The position numbers and the translations under genes are program-made. Source: Rhodotorula mucilaginosa (lineage: Eukaryota; Basidiomycota; Microbotryomycetes; Sporidiobolales; Sporidiobolaceae). From it: DNA of 64,000 bases. Numbering within the stretch: the first letter of the stretch is position 1; each line of letters starts with the position of its first letter. Under the pieces are notes generated by a model that saw only the letters and a list, made by a program, of their open reading frames with translations, was not told the origin of the DNA and searched no databases. Below are positions 33,335 through 42,319 of the stretch, one piece after another. The stretch lies in assembly GCA_034406715.1 (NCBI GenBank), contig CP137877.1, forward strand, positions 248,001 to 312,000. Reading direction: 5' to 3'.

Positions 33335-34621
33335 CTAGATTGGACACCATCCAATGTACGGAATCTCGGCGAGTTCGAACGTGACGCTGAATTTGACACC
33401 GCGCTTGGCGAACGAGTCGGTCACCTCCTGGACGAGGTTTTCGTCGACGGCATCGGCGTACGCCTCCTCGTCGACCGCGACCCGAAACTCCTTGAGCGTC
33501 AAGGGCTGCTGCGATTCGTGGAGGATCTCTTCGAATACGGCCAGGATCGCGTCCGGACGCCGGTCCCAGTAGATGTACTCGAGCGTCTCGAGTGACGCAG
33601 GCAGGCGCTTGAGTATCGAGGGTTGCGCGACCTGATCCGAGACCGAGAGGCGCTCGAGTTTCTGCAACGCCGGCAGGACATGGCAGAACCACCCGTTCGT
33701 CTCTCCTGCGGTCGACGACACCTGCGAGTCGAATCGGAGCTCGCGAAGATGCGAGAGCGCCCCGAGGGCGTCCCCTGTCGGACCGGGGTCGAGGATGTGT
33801 TCGGTGTAGAGGTTGAACGAGCGGACGCACGGCGCTACCAGCCGGAGGACCCGGATGAGGCCCGGGGGAGAGTTGACGGTTATGGACAGACGTTTGAGCG
33901 AGGGCGAGAGTCCGTGCGGCAGTTCATAGTCGATGGGGCCGTCCCATACGGGTCGCCAGTTCAGCTCAAAGACGTCGAGGGTCGGAATGGCAACCGCGCG
34001 ATAGAGATCTGCCGGCGTCAAATGCAACTTCTCGCCCGACAAGTTGAGGTGCGAGTCGTAGAACTTGAGCATGAGGCACTTGAGCGGGGGTCGGCGGAGG
34101 AGGTCGAGGAGATCGCGTCGTTTCCCCTGCGTCAACGCGCGCAAGTAGAGGTTCCGCAAGTTGGGTAGTCGTCCGAGGACCTCGAGAAACGCGTCCGAGA
34201 GGGCGGCCTGCTTGTCGGCGGGCCACGCCCACTCGGGACTATGCTCGACGAGGCCGAGTTGGGCCGCCGTGACCCGCTCGGCGAGGTCCGGGCGGTCCGT
34301 GATGGTGCGCAGGAAGCCGTCGACTTGGTCCGCGCGGGTGAGGGTGACCGAGTGGTAGAGGATCCCCTGCGCGGCTTGCCTCCACCCGCGGCAGACGAGC
34401 GAGAGGTTCATCAAGTTTGGACACGACGACGTGACGGACCAGGCGACGAGGTCCTCGCGGATCTCGTGCGCAAACAGGATCGGCAGGAACTCGAATATGC
34501 GCAGGAGCAGCTCGGTCGGGAGTCGGAGCGCGGGTGCCTCTCGCGGACCTCGCGAGCGCGGGCGGTCGTAGCCGTTTTGATGACCGTGCGGCGGTTCGCG
34601 GCCGGCGCAGTGGCCGTTCAT
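33335..34621 (-). CDS. F-box protein with leucine-rich C-terminal region
   Basis: A single exon gives 428 residues from ATG 34621 (MNGHCAGRE). Near residue 35 is an F-box: LRLPTELLLRIFEFL, then LVCRGWRQAAQGILYHSVTL. The rest has irregular leucine-rich segments (LPNLRNLYLRAL, SLKRLSITV, SHLRELRFDS, ALQKLERLSVSD), as in fungal F-box/LRR proteins that bring substrates to SCF ubiquitin ligases. The frame runs on upstream to a GTG at 34735, but 34621 is the first ATG. No partner or substrate can be inferred. Confidence 0.85.
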   Translation of the reverse strand: MNGHCAGREPPHGHQNGYDRPRSRGPREAPALRLPTELLLRIFEFLPILFAHEIREDLVAWSVTSSCPNLMNLSLVCRGWRQAAQGILYHSVTLTRADQVDGFLRTITDRPDLAERVTAAQLGLVEHSPEWAWPADKQAALSDAFLEVLGRLPNLRNLYLRALTQGKRRDLLDLLRRPPLKCLMLKFYDSHLNLSGEKLHLTPADLYRAVAIPTLDVFELNWRPVWDGPIDYELPHGLSPSLKRLSITVNSPPGLIRVLRLVAPCVRSFNLYTEHILDPGPTGDALGALSHLRELRFDSQVSSTAGETNGWFCHVLPALQKLERLSVSDQVAQPSILKRLPASLETLEYIYWDRRPDAILAVFEEILHESQQPLTLKEFRVAVDEEAYADAVDENLVQEVTDSFAKRGVKFSVTFELAEIPYIGWCPI

Positions 34622-35020
34622 GCTGCCAGGTCTGCCGTGGCGTGGCTCGGACTTGTCGTACCTGCTTCGTGCGCTGATAGTCAGCGCCAGACCAAGCGTG
34701 CCAGATCCGCGTATCGAGAGCTCCCTCGTCTGCACGTGGAGCGCGAGTCGGTGAGCGAGGACAATGACGCGGTTGAGTGACTGACTTTGCCATGCGCTTG
34801 ATCAACCGCGGTTGTCGGGTACTCTTGGAGGAGCTCCGTTCGCCCTCTTGTATGCTCGCAGGGTCTACAGTGTAGGCAGTCCCGGCTCTGGAACGAGAGA
34901 TGATCAGCGCTGTGATCCCGCGCAGCCGATCTTTCTTTTCTTATTAATGGCAGTCGTCTTGCGGGCGATCGTCCATTCAGCTTGCGATCGAGCAGGCTTC
35001 GAAGGGGGTTCGTCTTCAAC
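34622..35020. promoter_or_regulatory. Divergent upstream region of F-box and methyltransferase genes
   Basis: These 399 bp lie between divergent starts. The strand-symmetric open frames lack motifs. An AT-rich patch (TTTCTTTTCTTATTAATGG around 34930-34950) lies near the methyltransferase start and could hold its core promoter. Confidence 0.4.
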
Positions 35021-36191
35021 ATGCTCGACGTTTCGACTGCGGCCGTGTGCACCCTGGTCCTCGCTGCCGCCGGTGCGGGCTACATCTCCTGGCGACGACC
35101 GCGGGCGGCGAGTGAGCTGTACGATGACGCAGACGCCATCTTGCTCAACCTGAAACCGCCCGAGACGAGATGGTTCAACATGGGCTACTGGATCGACAGC
35201 GTCGGCCCCGACGACTTCCCACGGGCCGCCGAACAGCTGTGCCGGACAGTCGCGCAGGCTGCTCGCTTGCAGCGCGGCGAACGGATTTGCGTGAGCCCGC
35301 GACGCTCCGCCTTGCTCTCCCGGACGAAACGCTTATGCGGGCTACGCTCTCTCCAGGAAGTGGGCTATGGCTCTGGCGATTCGACCCTCTTGCTCGCAAA
35401 GGAATTCAGCCCGAGGAGCTACATCGGCTACACCTCGCTCGCCGCACAGCAAAAGATCGCGGGTGCGCTCAGAGACCCGCGTCAAGCGGGAGTTCCCGAG
35501 CTCTTCAAAGTCACCCGAGCTAAAACTCGACTCGTGTGCAGCTCGACGCGCCCTCGAAGCGAATCTCTCCGCCGCCGACGTCGTGCTCCGATGTGGCAAC
35601 GCCGCGCGGGAGCTGCGCACGGTGACTGCCGAATCGCAGGATGCCCTCCTTGCAGTCGACTGCGCATACCAGCAAGTCCTCCTGCACTAGAGTTGTCCGC
35701 CCCCAATCGAGATCTCGCGCTGACCCGATCGTGCGTCTCGGAAAGGCAGCTTCAACACGCGGGCGGATTTCCTCTCGGCTGCGCATCGAGTACTTGGCCC
35801 AGGCGGCCGCATCGCCTTGACCGACTTGCTCTTGCCAACCGAAGCCCTCAGCCTCCTCGACCACATCTTGCTCCGAATCCTCTTCTACTGCGCCAACACG
35901 CCCCGGAAAAACTTCCTCCAACCCGCTCAATATCGCGCCCAGCTCGTCGACGCAGGCTTTGATCCCGACTCGATAACGATGCGCGACATCAGCGACGACG
36001 TCTGGCCTGGGTTCTGCCGCTTCATGCGCGAGCGAGACCGACAGATGGGGAGGGCGACGATTCTGGGATCCGCTTGGCGAGGCCTCCTCATGTACACACG
36101 GGTCGTCGAGTGGTATAGCGGACTCGGTGGAGGTCGAAGGCGGCTCCGATTCTACCTCGTCTCTGCTTCCAGAACCGGGCAAGGCACTTGA
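35021..36191 (+). CDS. Membrane-anchored SAM-dependent methyltransferase
   Basis: ATG 35021 starts MLDVSTAAVCTLVLAAAGAG, a signal anchor, followed by basic residues. After FNMGYWIDSVGPDDFPRAAE comes the SAM-binding motif EVGYGSGDSTLLLA, formed across an intron near 35288-35357, then SYIGYTSLAAQQ. Later exons carry LSAADVVLRCGNAARE and FLSAAHRVLGPGGRIALTDLLLP, the class I post-motif. The C-terminal part (LLDHILLRILF, GFDPDSITMRDISDDVWPGF) resembles small-molecule rather than protein methyltransferases. The substrate is unknown; a lipid substrate would fit the membrane anchor (inference). Its stop is 46 bp from that of the convergent gene. Confidence 0.75.
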
Positions 36192-36237
36192 GATCCCTGC
36201 AATCGTGCTTATTGCAATTGTCTCGACTCCACGCGCT

Positions 36238-39200
36238 TCAAGCACGCAGGCTATGCTGCTCCCGGTTCGGCTCGGCTAGTTCCATAACCTTCTCCGGATT
36301 CAGGACGTGCCTCGCCGCCATACCGAGGAAAGTCGCCTGCCCAAGAACGACATCCCGCCCTCTCCGAGCAACCGCCCAGCGGACGACCTTTTCCTTCGTC
36401 GCGTCAGAAGGGGCGAGCCTCTCCTCACATTCCAGATCGGCCTGACGCTCCAGCAACGCCATCAAGGCATCGACAACTTCCGGCTCGGTCGTTGTCCGAA
36501 CGTGCGCTTCGAGCACGAGGTCGAGTCCGGCTCGCGAACGGACGAGAGTGACATTGCCGGCAGGCGTGGGCGTCTCTTCGATATCGAGCTGAGCGAGTGG
36601 CGCGATAGCCGCATCGAGAACTTGTGCAATCGCGTCGCGAATCGCCGGTCGCTCGGCTCGGTAACCCTTGCTGCGGTCCGCCTTGAGGAGAGTTTCGAGA
36701 CAGAGAGTGAGGACCCGCTCGTCCCGGATCCCGTGAGCGACCGTGCGACCCAGCTCATCCCGGATCATCGTCCGAGTAAAGATCCGATGCGCGAGTCGCC
36801 AGTCGTTCGTCCGGCGAGCCGTCAACAGGTCGCCGACCGCGCGAGCTGCACTCATGCCACCGTCCGTTCCACGCCTGGACGGCTTGACGTCGGATGCGGG
36901 GTCGGCTGCAAGGGACTCTTCGCCGAAACAACGGAGCGTGGCGATGTGAGATGGGGTCAGGCCGAGCCTGGTCGCGAGAACGCAAGCTTGCGCGATCGCC
37001 TCCCTCGACCGACTCTCCCTGGCGACAACAGCCGCGTGCGATCCGTCGCTGCGGAGCTGGTCAAGCTGAGCCTTCAAGACCGCTTGTAACAGCTCGAGAT
37101 CGACCCTGAGTCCGCTCGCCGCCGCGCGCGCGACCTGCTCGAGGGCTCCGTGCGGATGACGGCGTGCAACATCGGCCAGGACGACGCCGACGTCTTTCGC
37201 GTCCGGAAGGTGCTTCTGCTCGAGAGCTCGACGATAGATCTGTCCGACCGAGGCATGATCGCCCGCGAGAGTGAACGCCTGCGCCAGAGTCGTCAAGTCG
37301 AAATGCTCGATATGCCCATTCGCCGACGCGTACGGCGAAGTCGGATTGACAAGAGTCGCGACGTGCGCCGAAAGAAGTTGACGAGGATAAGTGAAGTCCT
37401 TGTCGTATGGGGGGACGGCCGTCCGTAGCAAGTTAAGAAGAGTCGAGCCCCGGAGGACGAACGGCGCGGGAGAGCCCACCGGCTGCACTTGCTGCCAATG
37501 AGCGACCGACCTCCGTGCGCACTGGCGAGTCGCGCGACTGGCCGCACGACTCGCGCACAACAAGTCGACCCAGTCGTTCTTGTCTTCGGCCGTCCAGTCG
37601 GAACCGTTCCGACCACTCTGAAGCGCCGCGACCGTCTCGTTCGCCAAGCCCCAGAACAGCTCGGGGTGCACGACCGGGGTCGACAATGCGCCGCCGGCGG
37701 GTCCGTACGTTTCGGGAGCCGAGGCGCCAGCGAGCCACCTCGAGAGAGGGACGGCCTGTCTCCCGATCGACCAACCCTTCTTGCACCAGAGGCGCCAGCA
37801 TTCGGCCACCAGGTCCCATCGATGACGCGCCGCACACTCGTCAACGTACGCGGAGAGTAGGCGTGCCGACGACCTCGAGATGAGCTCGGACGAGTCCCAC
37901 GAGTCGTCGCGGGACCAGGTGTATCGGAGTCGGACGAGCGCAGCCAGTTGCGAGACCTCGGCCGAAGATGACCACGCCTCGACGCGCATGGTCGGCGTGT
38001 ACAGAGTTTGTCGCTCATCACGCATCGTAACGAGACCGAGCTGCAAGACCTTGTCGATGACGGCGGCGTCCTGATACGATTCGGGCAACGCTGCGAGTGC
38101 GGCGTGCGTTTTCCGGAGAGTCCCCAGGGCATGCAATGCCTTGATAGAAAGGTCCGAGAAATCTTCTCGAAGGGCGATCTCGAGGACGGTGCGGAGAAGG
38201 ACGACCTGCAGGCGAACCGATTGAGGCAGGTCGGATCCGGTTGGTTCTGGTCGGACAACGTCGTCCGGGAAAACGTCCAGCAGGCGTCTGAGCACTTGCA
38301 AAGCGAGCGAGAGCTGCTCCGACGGTATACGTGGCGGAGAGGGCGTTGTTGATGGTCTGCTGGTCGGGACTGGTCCGCAAAGTCGCAGGAGAAAGTCGAG
38401 CGCAATGCGGAGATCGTCGTCGGAAGACTCGAAGTCGGCGATCGTGGAGAACGCTTTCCATGATTGATCGGCGGCCACGAGATCGGCGTACTCGCCGGCC
38501 GTGTAAGCGACGAGACGAGAGGCGGGGTCGTGCGGAAGCGCATCCGGACGATTCGGTTCGCTGCTCGGGGCGGAGTTGACACCGTCGTGCGATTTTGACC
38601 GCTTTCGCCGACCTTGGGTTGCACTCTGTGAGCCAGAAGCGGGTAGTTGTGACCGGTCCGCACCCGTTCGGATCGCATGGGCAACTTGTCCCCCCTCTTT
38701 CGGTCGGTTGGTGGCGAACCGCTCGATCTCGAGCAACTTGAGCCCGCGGTGCGAGGCTCCTGCCAGTTCTTGGTCCTCGAGTACCATGGCGCGCAAGAGT
38801 GGCATGTCGGCCCGCTCGGCGACGTCAAAGATCTCGCCGTACTCGTCGCGGAACCCTTCGAGCGCAGTTCTTTGACCGCGGCCGCGCAGGTAGGTCGATA
38901 CGCGAGCTTCGGCAGTGTCGGGCAGGAGAGAGGACGAGGCAGCCGTCTTCTCGGGGGTCGTGGCCGGACCGACCTGAATGCGAGTCGTCTCGTTGAAACC
39001 TGGCGATTCGAGAGGGATTGGCGCTGGCGAGTAGGTCGTCGGTGCCGGGGCAGCGTTCCTCTTCCAATCGGTCCAGGCCGGTCGGGCGGCGTGAAACCAG
39101 TGTGACGACCCTGGGGTCGCAGTGGACCATAGTGGGGCCGCGTAGTCGAGGGCCGCTCCTCCTTCTCGAGTTGAGTCGGATCTGTTCGACTCGGTGTTGG

Positions 39201-39330
39201 CATGGCGCGAGTAATCTCTGACGCCGTGTTTGCAAGGAGCTGCGGTCGAAGTCGATGCGCATCGGCATGCTGCACGCCTCACTGGGCCGAGCATAGTCCG
39301 CCGACTGCAGTGCCGGAAAGGAGTTTGCAT
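36238..39330 (-). CDS. Large intronless mitochondrial helical-repeat protein
   Basis: One uninterrupted frame of 1030 codons starts at ATG 39330. The N-terminus MQTPFRHCSRRTMLGPVRRAACRCAS is a convincing mitochondrial presequence. From about residue 300 the protein is dense in amphipathic helices (LALQVLRRLLDVF, VVLLRTVLEIAL, AQAFTLAGDHASVGQIYRRAL), suggesting an alpha-solenoid. Pairs such as FTLAGDHASVGQIYRRALE look PPR/TPR-like, so a role in mitochondrial RNA handling or translation is possible but unproven. It is the longest single exon in the window, while neighbours are split into many small exons. A second long frame on the same strand (660 codons) is a shadow. Confidence 0.8.
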   Translation of the reverse strand: MQTPFRHCSRRTMLGPVRRAACRCASTSTAAPCKHGVRDYSRHANTESNRSDSTREGGAALDYAAPLWSTATPGSSHWFHAARPAWTDWKRNAAPAPTTYSPAPIPLESPGFNETTRIQVGPATTPEKTAASSSLLPDTAEARVSTYLRGRGQRTALEGFRDEYGEIFDVAERADMPLLRAMVLEDQELAGASHRGLKLLEIERFATNRPKEGGQVAHAIRTGADRSQLPASGSQSATQGRRKRSKSHDGVNSAPSSEPNRPDALPHDPASRLVAYTAGEYADLVAADQSWKAFSTIADFESSDDDLRIALDFLLRLCGPVPTSRPSTTPSPPRIPSEQLSLALQVLRRLLDVFPDDVVRPEPTGSDLPQSVRLQVVLLRTVLEIALREDFSDLSIKALHALGTLRKTHAALAALPESYQDAAVIDKVLQLGLVTMRDERQTLYTPTMRVEAWSSSAEVSQLAALVRLRYTWSRDDSWDSSELISRSSARLLSAYVDECAARHRWDLVAECWRLWCKKGWSIGRQAVPLSRWLAGASAPETYGPAGGALSTPVVHPELFWGLANETVAALQSGRNGSDWTAEDKNDWVDLLCASRAASRATRQCARRSVAHWQQVQPVGSPAPFVLRGSTLLNLLRTAVPPYDKDFTYPRQLLSAHVATLVNPTSPYASANGHIEHFDLTTLAQAFTLAGDHASVGQIYRRALEQKHLPDAKDVGVVLADVARRHPHGALEQVARAAASGLRVDLELLQAVLKAQLDQLRSDGSHAAVVARESRSREAIAQACVLATRLGLTPSHIATLRCFGEESLAADPASDVKPSRRGTDGGMSAARAVGDLLTARRTNDWRLAHRIFTRTMIRDELGRTVAHGIRDERVLTLCLETLLKADRSKGYRAERPAIRDAIAQVLDAAIAPLAQLDIEETPTPAGNVTLVRSRAGLDLVLEAHVRTTTEPEVVDALMALLERQADLECEERLAPSDATKEKVVRWAVARRGRDVVLGQATFLGMAARHVLNPEKVMELAEPNREQHSLRA

Positions 39331-39574
39331 AAGCGAGCGAATCAGGCGGCTGCTGAAAGATCAAGGCCAACTCACACGCTGCGGATCCGACTGAGCGACA
39401 CGACCGTACGCTTGCTCGAGACCCGACTGGACTTTTTGCAGCTTTCGGCAGCCCACAGGACGTGGGAGCGGTGCAAACGAGGAAGCGAGAGGCGAATCTC
39501 CAAAATTTCTCAAGTTCTCGAGCTGCTGCTCTCGACTCGACCTACGAGACGTCTCGAGCTGCCAAGTGTCCAAG

Positions 39575-40209
39575 ATGGGTCGATCTGCCAAGATGATGAA
39601 GCGGCCTACCAAGTCTGGTGCGCTGCTCCGGCTCCGTCTCTCCCCGTTCGTCCTGCACGGAGCTGACCTTTCCGCCTTTTCGATCCCTCGTCTCGCGACT
39701 CGCAGAGAAGGGTGAGCTGATCAGGGTACTGCTTGTTGCCGAAGATACGACAGCTGACCGGTCACGGGTGCGCAGTCTCTCGCCAGATCAACAAACCGTC
39801 TCAGCCGGCTCAGCGGATCGAGCGCTCCCTCTCGCCCGACGCCGGTCCGTCAACGATCCCCCTCTTCAACACTTCGGTCCCCGGTCGGCAGACGGCGAAA
39901 CCGGATCCTCGTAGCCGGGCGAGCGCAGCCAGCTCAAGACCCGCGGTCGATGACGATGTCATGAGCGAGGACGGCGCCGGTGTTGGCGAGGACGACGACA
40001 ACGAGGATGCTGCGCCGGTCAGCAAGAAGAAAAAGGGCGGACTGAAGGATAAGGTGCGCGCGGCCAAGAACGCCATGAAGGAGGACGACGCCCGCAGCGC
40101 CGCCAAAATGGCAGGGAACCGCCGCAAAGGTCCGAAAACCAACGTCCTCGGCTCGGTCGACTATGTCAAGCTGCACGAGTCGCGTCCGGGCAAGAAAAAG
40201 TTCCGATGA
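39575..40209 (+). CDS. Small basic MGRSAK-type protein with a 6-nt exon
   Basis: Exons 39575-39617, 39706-39711 and 39776-40209 sum to exactly 161 codons including stop. The protein begins MGRSAKMMKRPTKSEKVSRQ, continues with a Pro/Ser-rich part, an acidic patch (EDGAGVGEDDDNEDA), a lysine run and KDKVRAAKNAMKEDDAR, and ends SVDYVKLHESRPGKKKFR. The MGRSAK start and the basic, coiled C-terminus resemble small nucleolar or ribosome-biogenesis proteins, but I cannot name the family. The middle exon is only AGAAGG; without it the frame breaks. Confidence 0.7.
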
Positions 40210-40373
40210 ACGCCCGACTGTGTTGTCGCCTTTCTCTGGGCGAGGCTCTTTCATTCTAGACGGACCCGCACCTTGTTGTGTGAGTCCTTCTTTTCTCTCC
40301 GCGCCTTAGACCTCCGGTTCCGGCTGACGCTCATCATGTTATTCCTCCGCACAGTCTCAGTAGCGCGATTCCA

Positions 40374-40781
40374 ATGTACTATCACCGTATCGTTCCCTGC
40401 AGCTTGCGTCATGAGCCGCCCGCGGTCTACCCACCCTCGAAGCAGGAATTTCTCCGCCCGCCGAAAAGCAATGCTGCGCCGGAGGTCGCCCGTCTACCAT
40501 CAAGCCGACTCGGCCTTCGCTCGACATCTACAGCGAATAAGCTCCAGCGGCTCGACATGCTCGACCGCCGCGTCTCGCTTCTCAGACACTTGCCCGTAAT
40601 GATGAAATCCGCCTGGGCGCACGTCTCGCGTGCCCGCTCCGCAGGTACGGGTCGCGCCGCATCACCGAGTCGGTACATGTACAGTATCGCTCGCGATCTG
40701 TCGCTTTTCGTGCCCCCTTCGAGGGGAGCGCTGCGGGATCTTTCCGAGCCGTCGACGCGTGCCTCAAGCGGCACCTGCTGA
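40374..40781 (+). CDS. Doubtful small ORF, 135 codons
   Basis: ATG 40374 opens a frame with a plausible central part (LQRLDMLDRRVSLLRHLPVMMKS) and many Arg/Ser. The opposite strand is also open over 40427-40867. I see no family, presequence or splice support. It could be a small mitochondrial protein or a chance frame. Confidence 0.25.
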   Translation: MYYHRIVPCSLRHEPPAVYPPSKQEFLRPPKSNAAPEVARLPSSRLGLRSTSTANKLQRLDMLDRRVSLLRHLPVMMKSAWAHVSRARSAGTGRAASPSRYMYSIARDLSLFVPPSRGALRDLSEPSTRASSGTC

Positions 40782-41307
40782 GCATTCCACCGTGGCAGTG
40801 CACGCCCGAAATACATGCCCGCTCCGTGTCGCCGCCAGGGGGGTCTCGAGCGTCGACCATGCGACACTTTTTTATGTACGCAGGTGCGAGATGGGTCGGC
40901 GGGTCGGCGGGCGGCTCCGCCGCCGGTTCTCGACTTTAATAAAGTTGGGAATCACTTTCGTTCACTTCCGTGCCCGAGATTTCCACTCTAGCTGGACGCG
41001 TTGGCGATCACGCTCGCTTTGCCGACCACTTGTTCATTCTTTATCGGAGTCGGAGCGGATCGCGCACTCGGCATTGTATCAGATCCTACCATCGACCCCT
41101 GCGAGCTGGCAAGCAGCAAGCAGATCAGCGCGTTCAACCGCTTCGTCTCGATCACTTTCGCCTGACCGGCTCCCGTTCGTCTTTCGTAAACCCACATTCT
41201 CAGAGCCTTCAGAACTCCTGTGACTGATTTTCTTTCGCCGGCCGTCGGCACGCGGACGTTCGCTCTCAACACACTCCTTGACTGCCTACAGTACGCTCTC
41301 TGCACGC
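40782..41307. other. Intergenic, nothing recognised
   Basis: Short frames on both strands carry no motifs. A TTAATAAAG word near 40937 could serve as a polyadenylation signal for an upstream plus-strand transcript. Confidence 0.4.
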
Positions 41308-42154
41308 ATGGACTCTGCGACTCGCTCCGCCATCGATCTCGCCAACGTCAGGACTTCCGAAGTCTCTGCGGAACGATCGCCATCCGCTGTGGTATCGCTC
41401 TTGCGGCGCAAGTTGTTCGAACCTATAGCGCGGGAACTTCCGCGAGCAGTCCTACTTGGGCACTGGACGCAGCGTGAGTCTCTTGCCTCGAACGCATGAA
41501 TGCGAACGCGCGGGAAAGCGAAAGGGTTGCTGACCCGCGCCCTGTCGGATTGGGAAACACCTCCGCAGGATCATGGGATGTGACGGGAGAAGCGATCCGG
41601 CAAGACTGCTGTTTACCCGTTGCGCGAGTCACCGACCTCCAAGACGCCCTTACTGTCCTGAACGCACTTCTCCCGCCCGCCGATATTCTCGTGAGTACCG
41701 ACCTTCTCCCGGACAAACGCGCGCTCACGCTGATCCCATGATTTCTTGCCATATCACAGCTATGCAGCTCATGTGCGCATCGGCCCGTACCTGCGGATGA
41801 AAAGGGTATAAGCTGATCCAGTGTCTACCCCGGCAGATTACGACATCGAAGAGATTCAGGACGCTCTCCTTGCGTACGACGGCGAGATCAACATTCTGGT
41901 CGCACCCAGAGATTACATCAATAAACGTCATGCCGGGCCCGCCGCACTATGAGCCGCAGTCCTCATGAGACTGACGCCTTGCTCTACCCGCAGATGGAAC
42001 CGTCATGATGACAAGCTGGCTCAAGGAAAAGATCGCGGCACGACATTTCGTGCCAAAGCTTGAGACTCTGTCACCCTCGGATGGCTTCCTCGGCCAAGTC
42101 CGACGCGCGTCCGCCACGTCTAACTCCTCTTCACCGTCTATACCTGGCGCATGA
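41308..42154 (+). CDS. Hypothetical protein, five short exons
   Basis: Exons 41308-41473, 41569-41690, 41760-41805, 41837-41926 and 41994-42154 sum to exactly 195 codons including stop. All introns begin GT and end AG; the third is only 31 nt. The product starts MDSATRSAIDLANVRTS and contains VVSLLRRKLFEPIARELP, LQDALTVLNALLPPADIL, DYDIEEIQDALLAYDGEI and a basic MTSWLKEKIAARHF helix. I do not recognise it. The consistent frame across four introns is the main support; the very short third intron is the weakest point of the model. Confidence 0.55.
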
Positions 42155-42319
42155 TGTGCTCCCTGTTCTTACATCCTCCTCTGCCCCTTGTACATACGCA
42201 TGAATTACTCCCTCAGTTATTTTCCCTTGCGATCGTAGGCAAGACGAATTGCACAAGAAGTATCAACAAACAAATAAAACAGGAAACATGGGTCGTTGGA
42301 AACCTGCGCAAGGGGTATA

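Noticed and set aside
37293-39275. 660-codon minus-strand frame
   Set aside because: It is a shifted shadow of the 1030-codon mitochondrial gene; its product is Arg/Ser/Pro-rich with no structure or motif.
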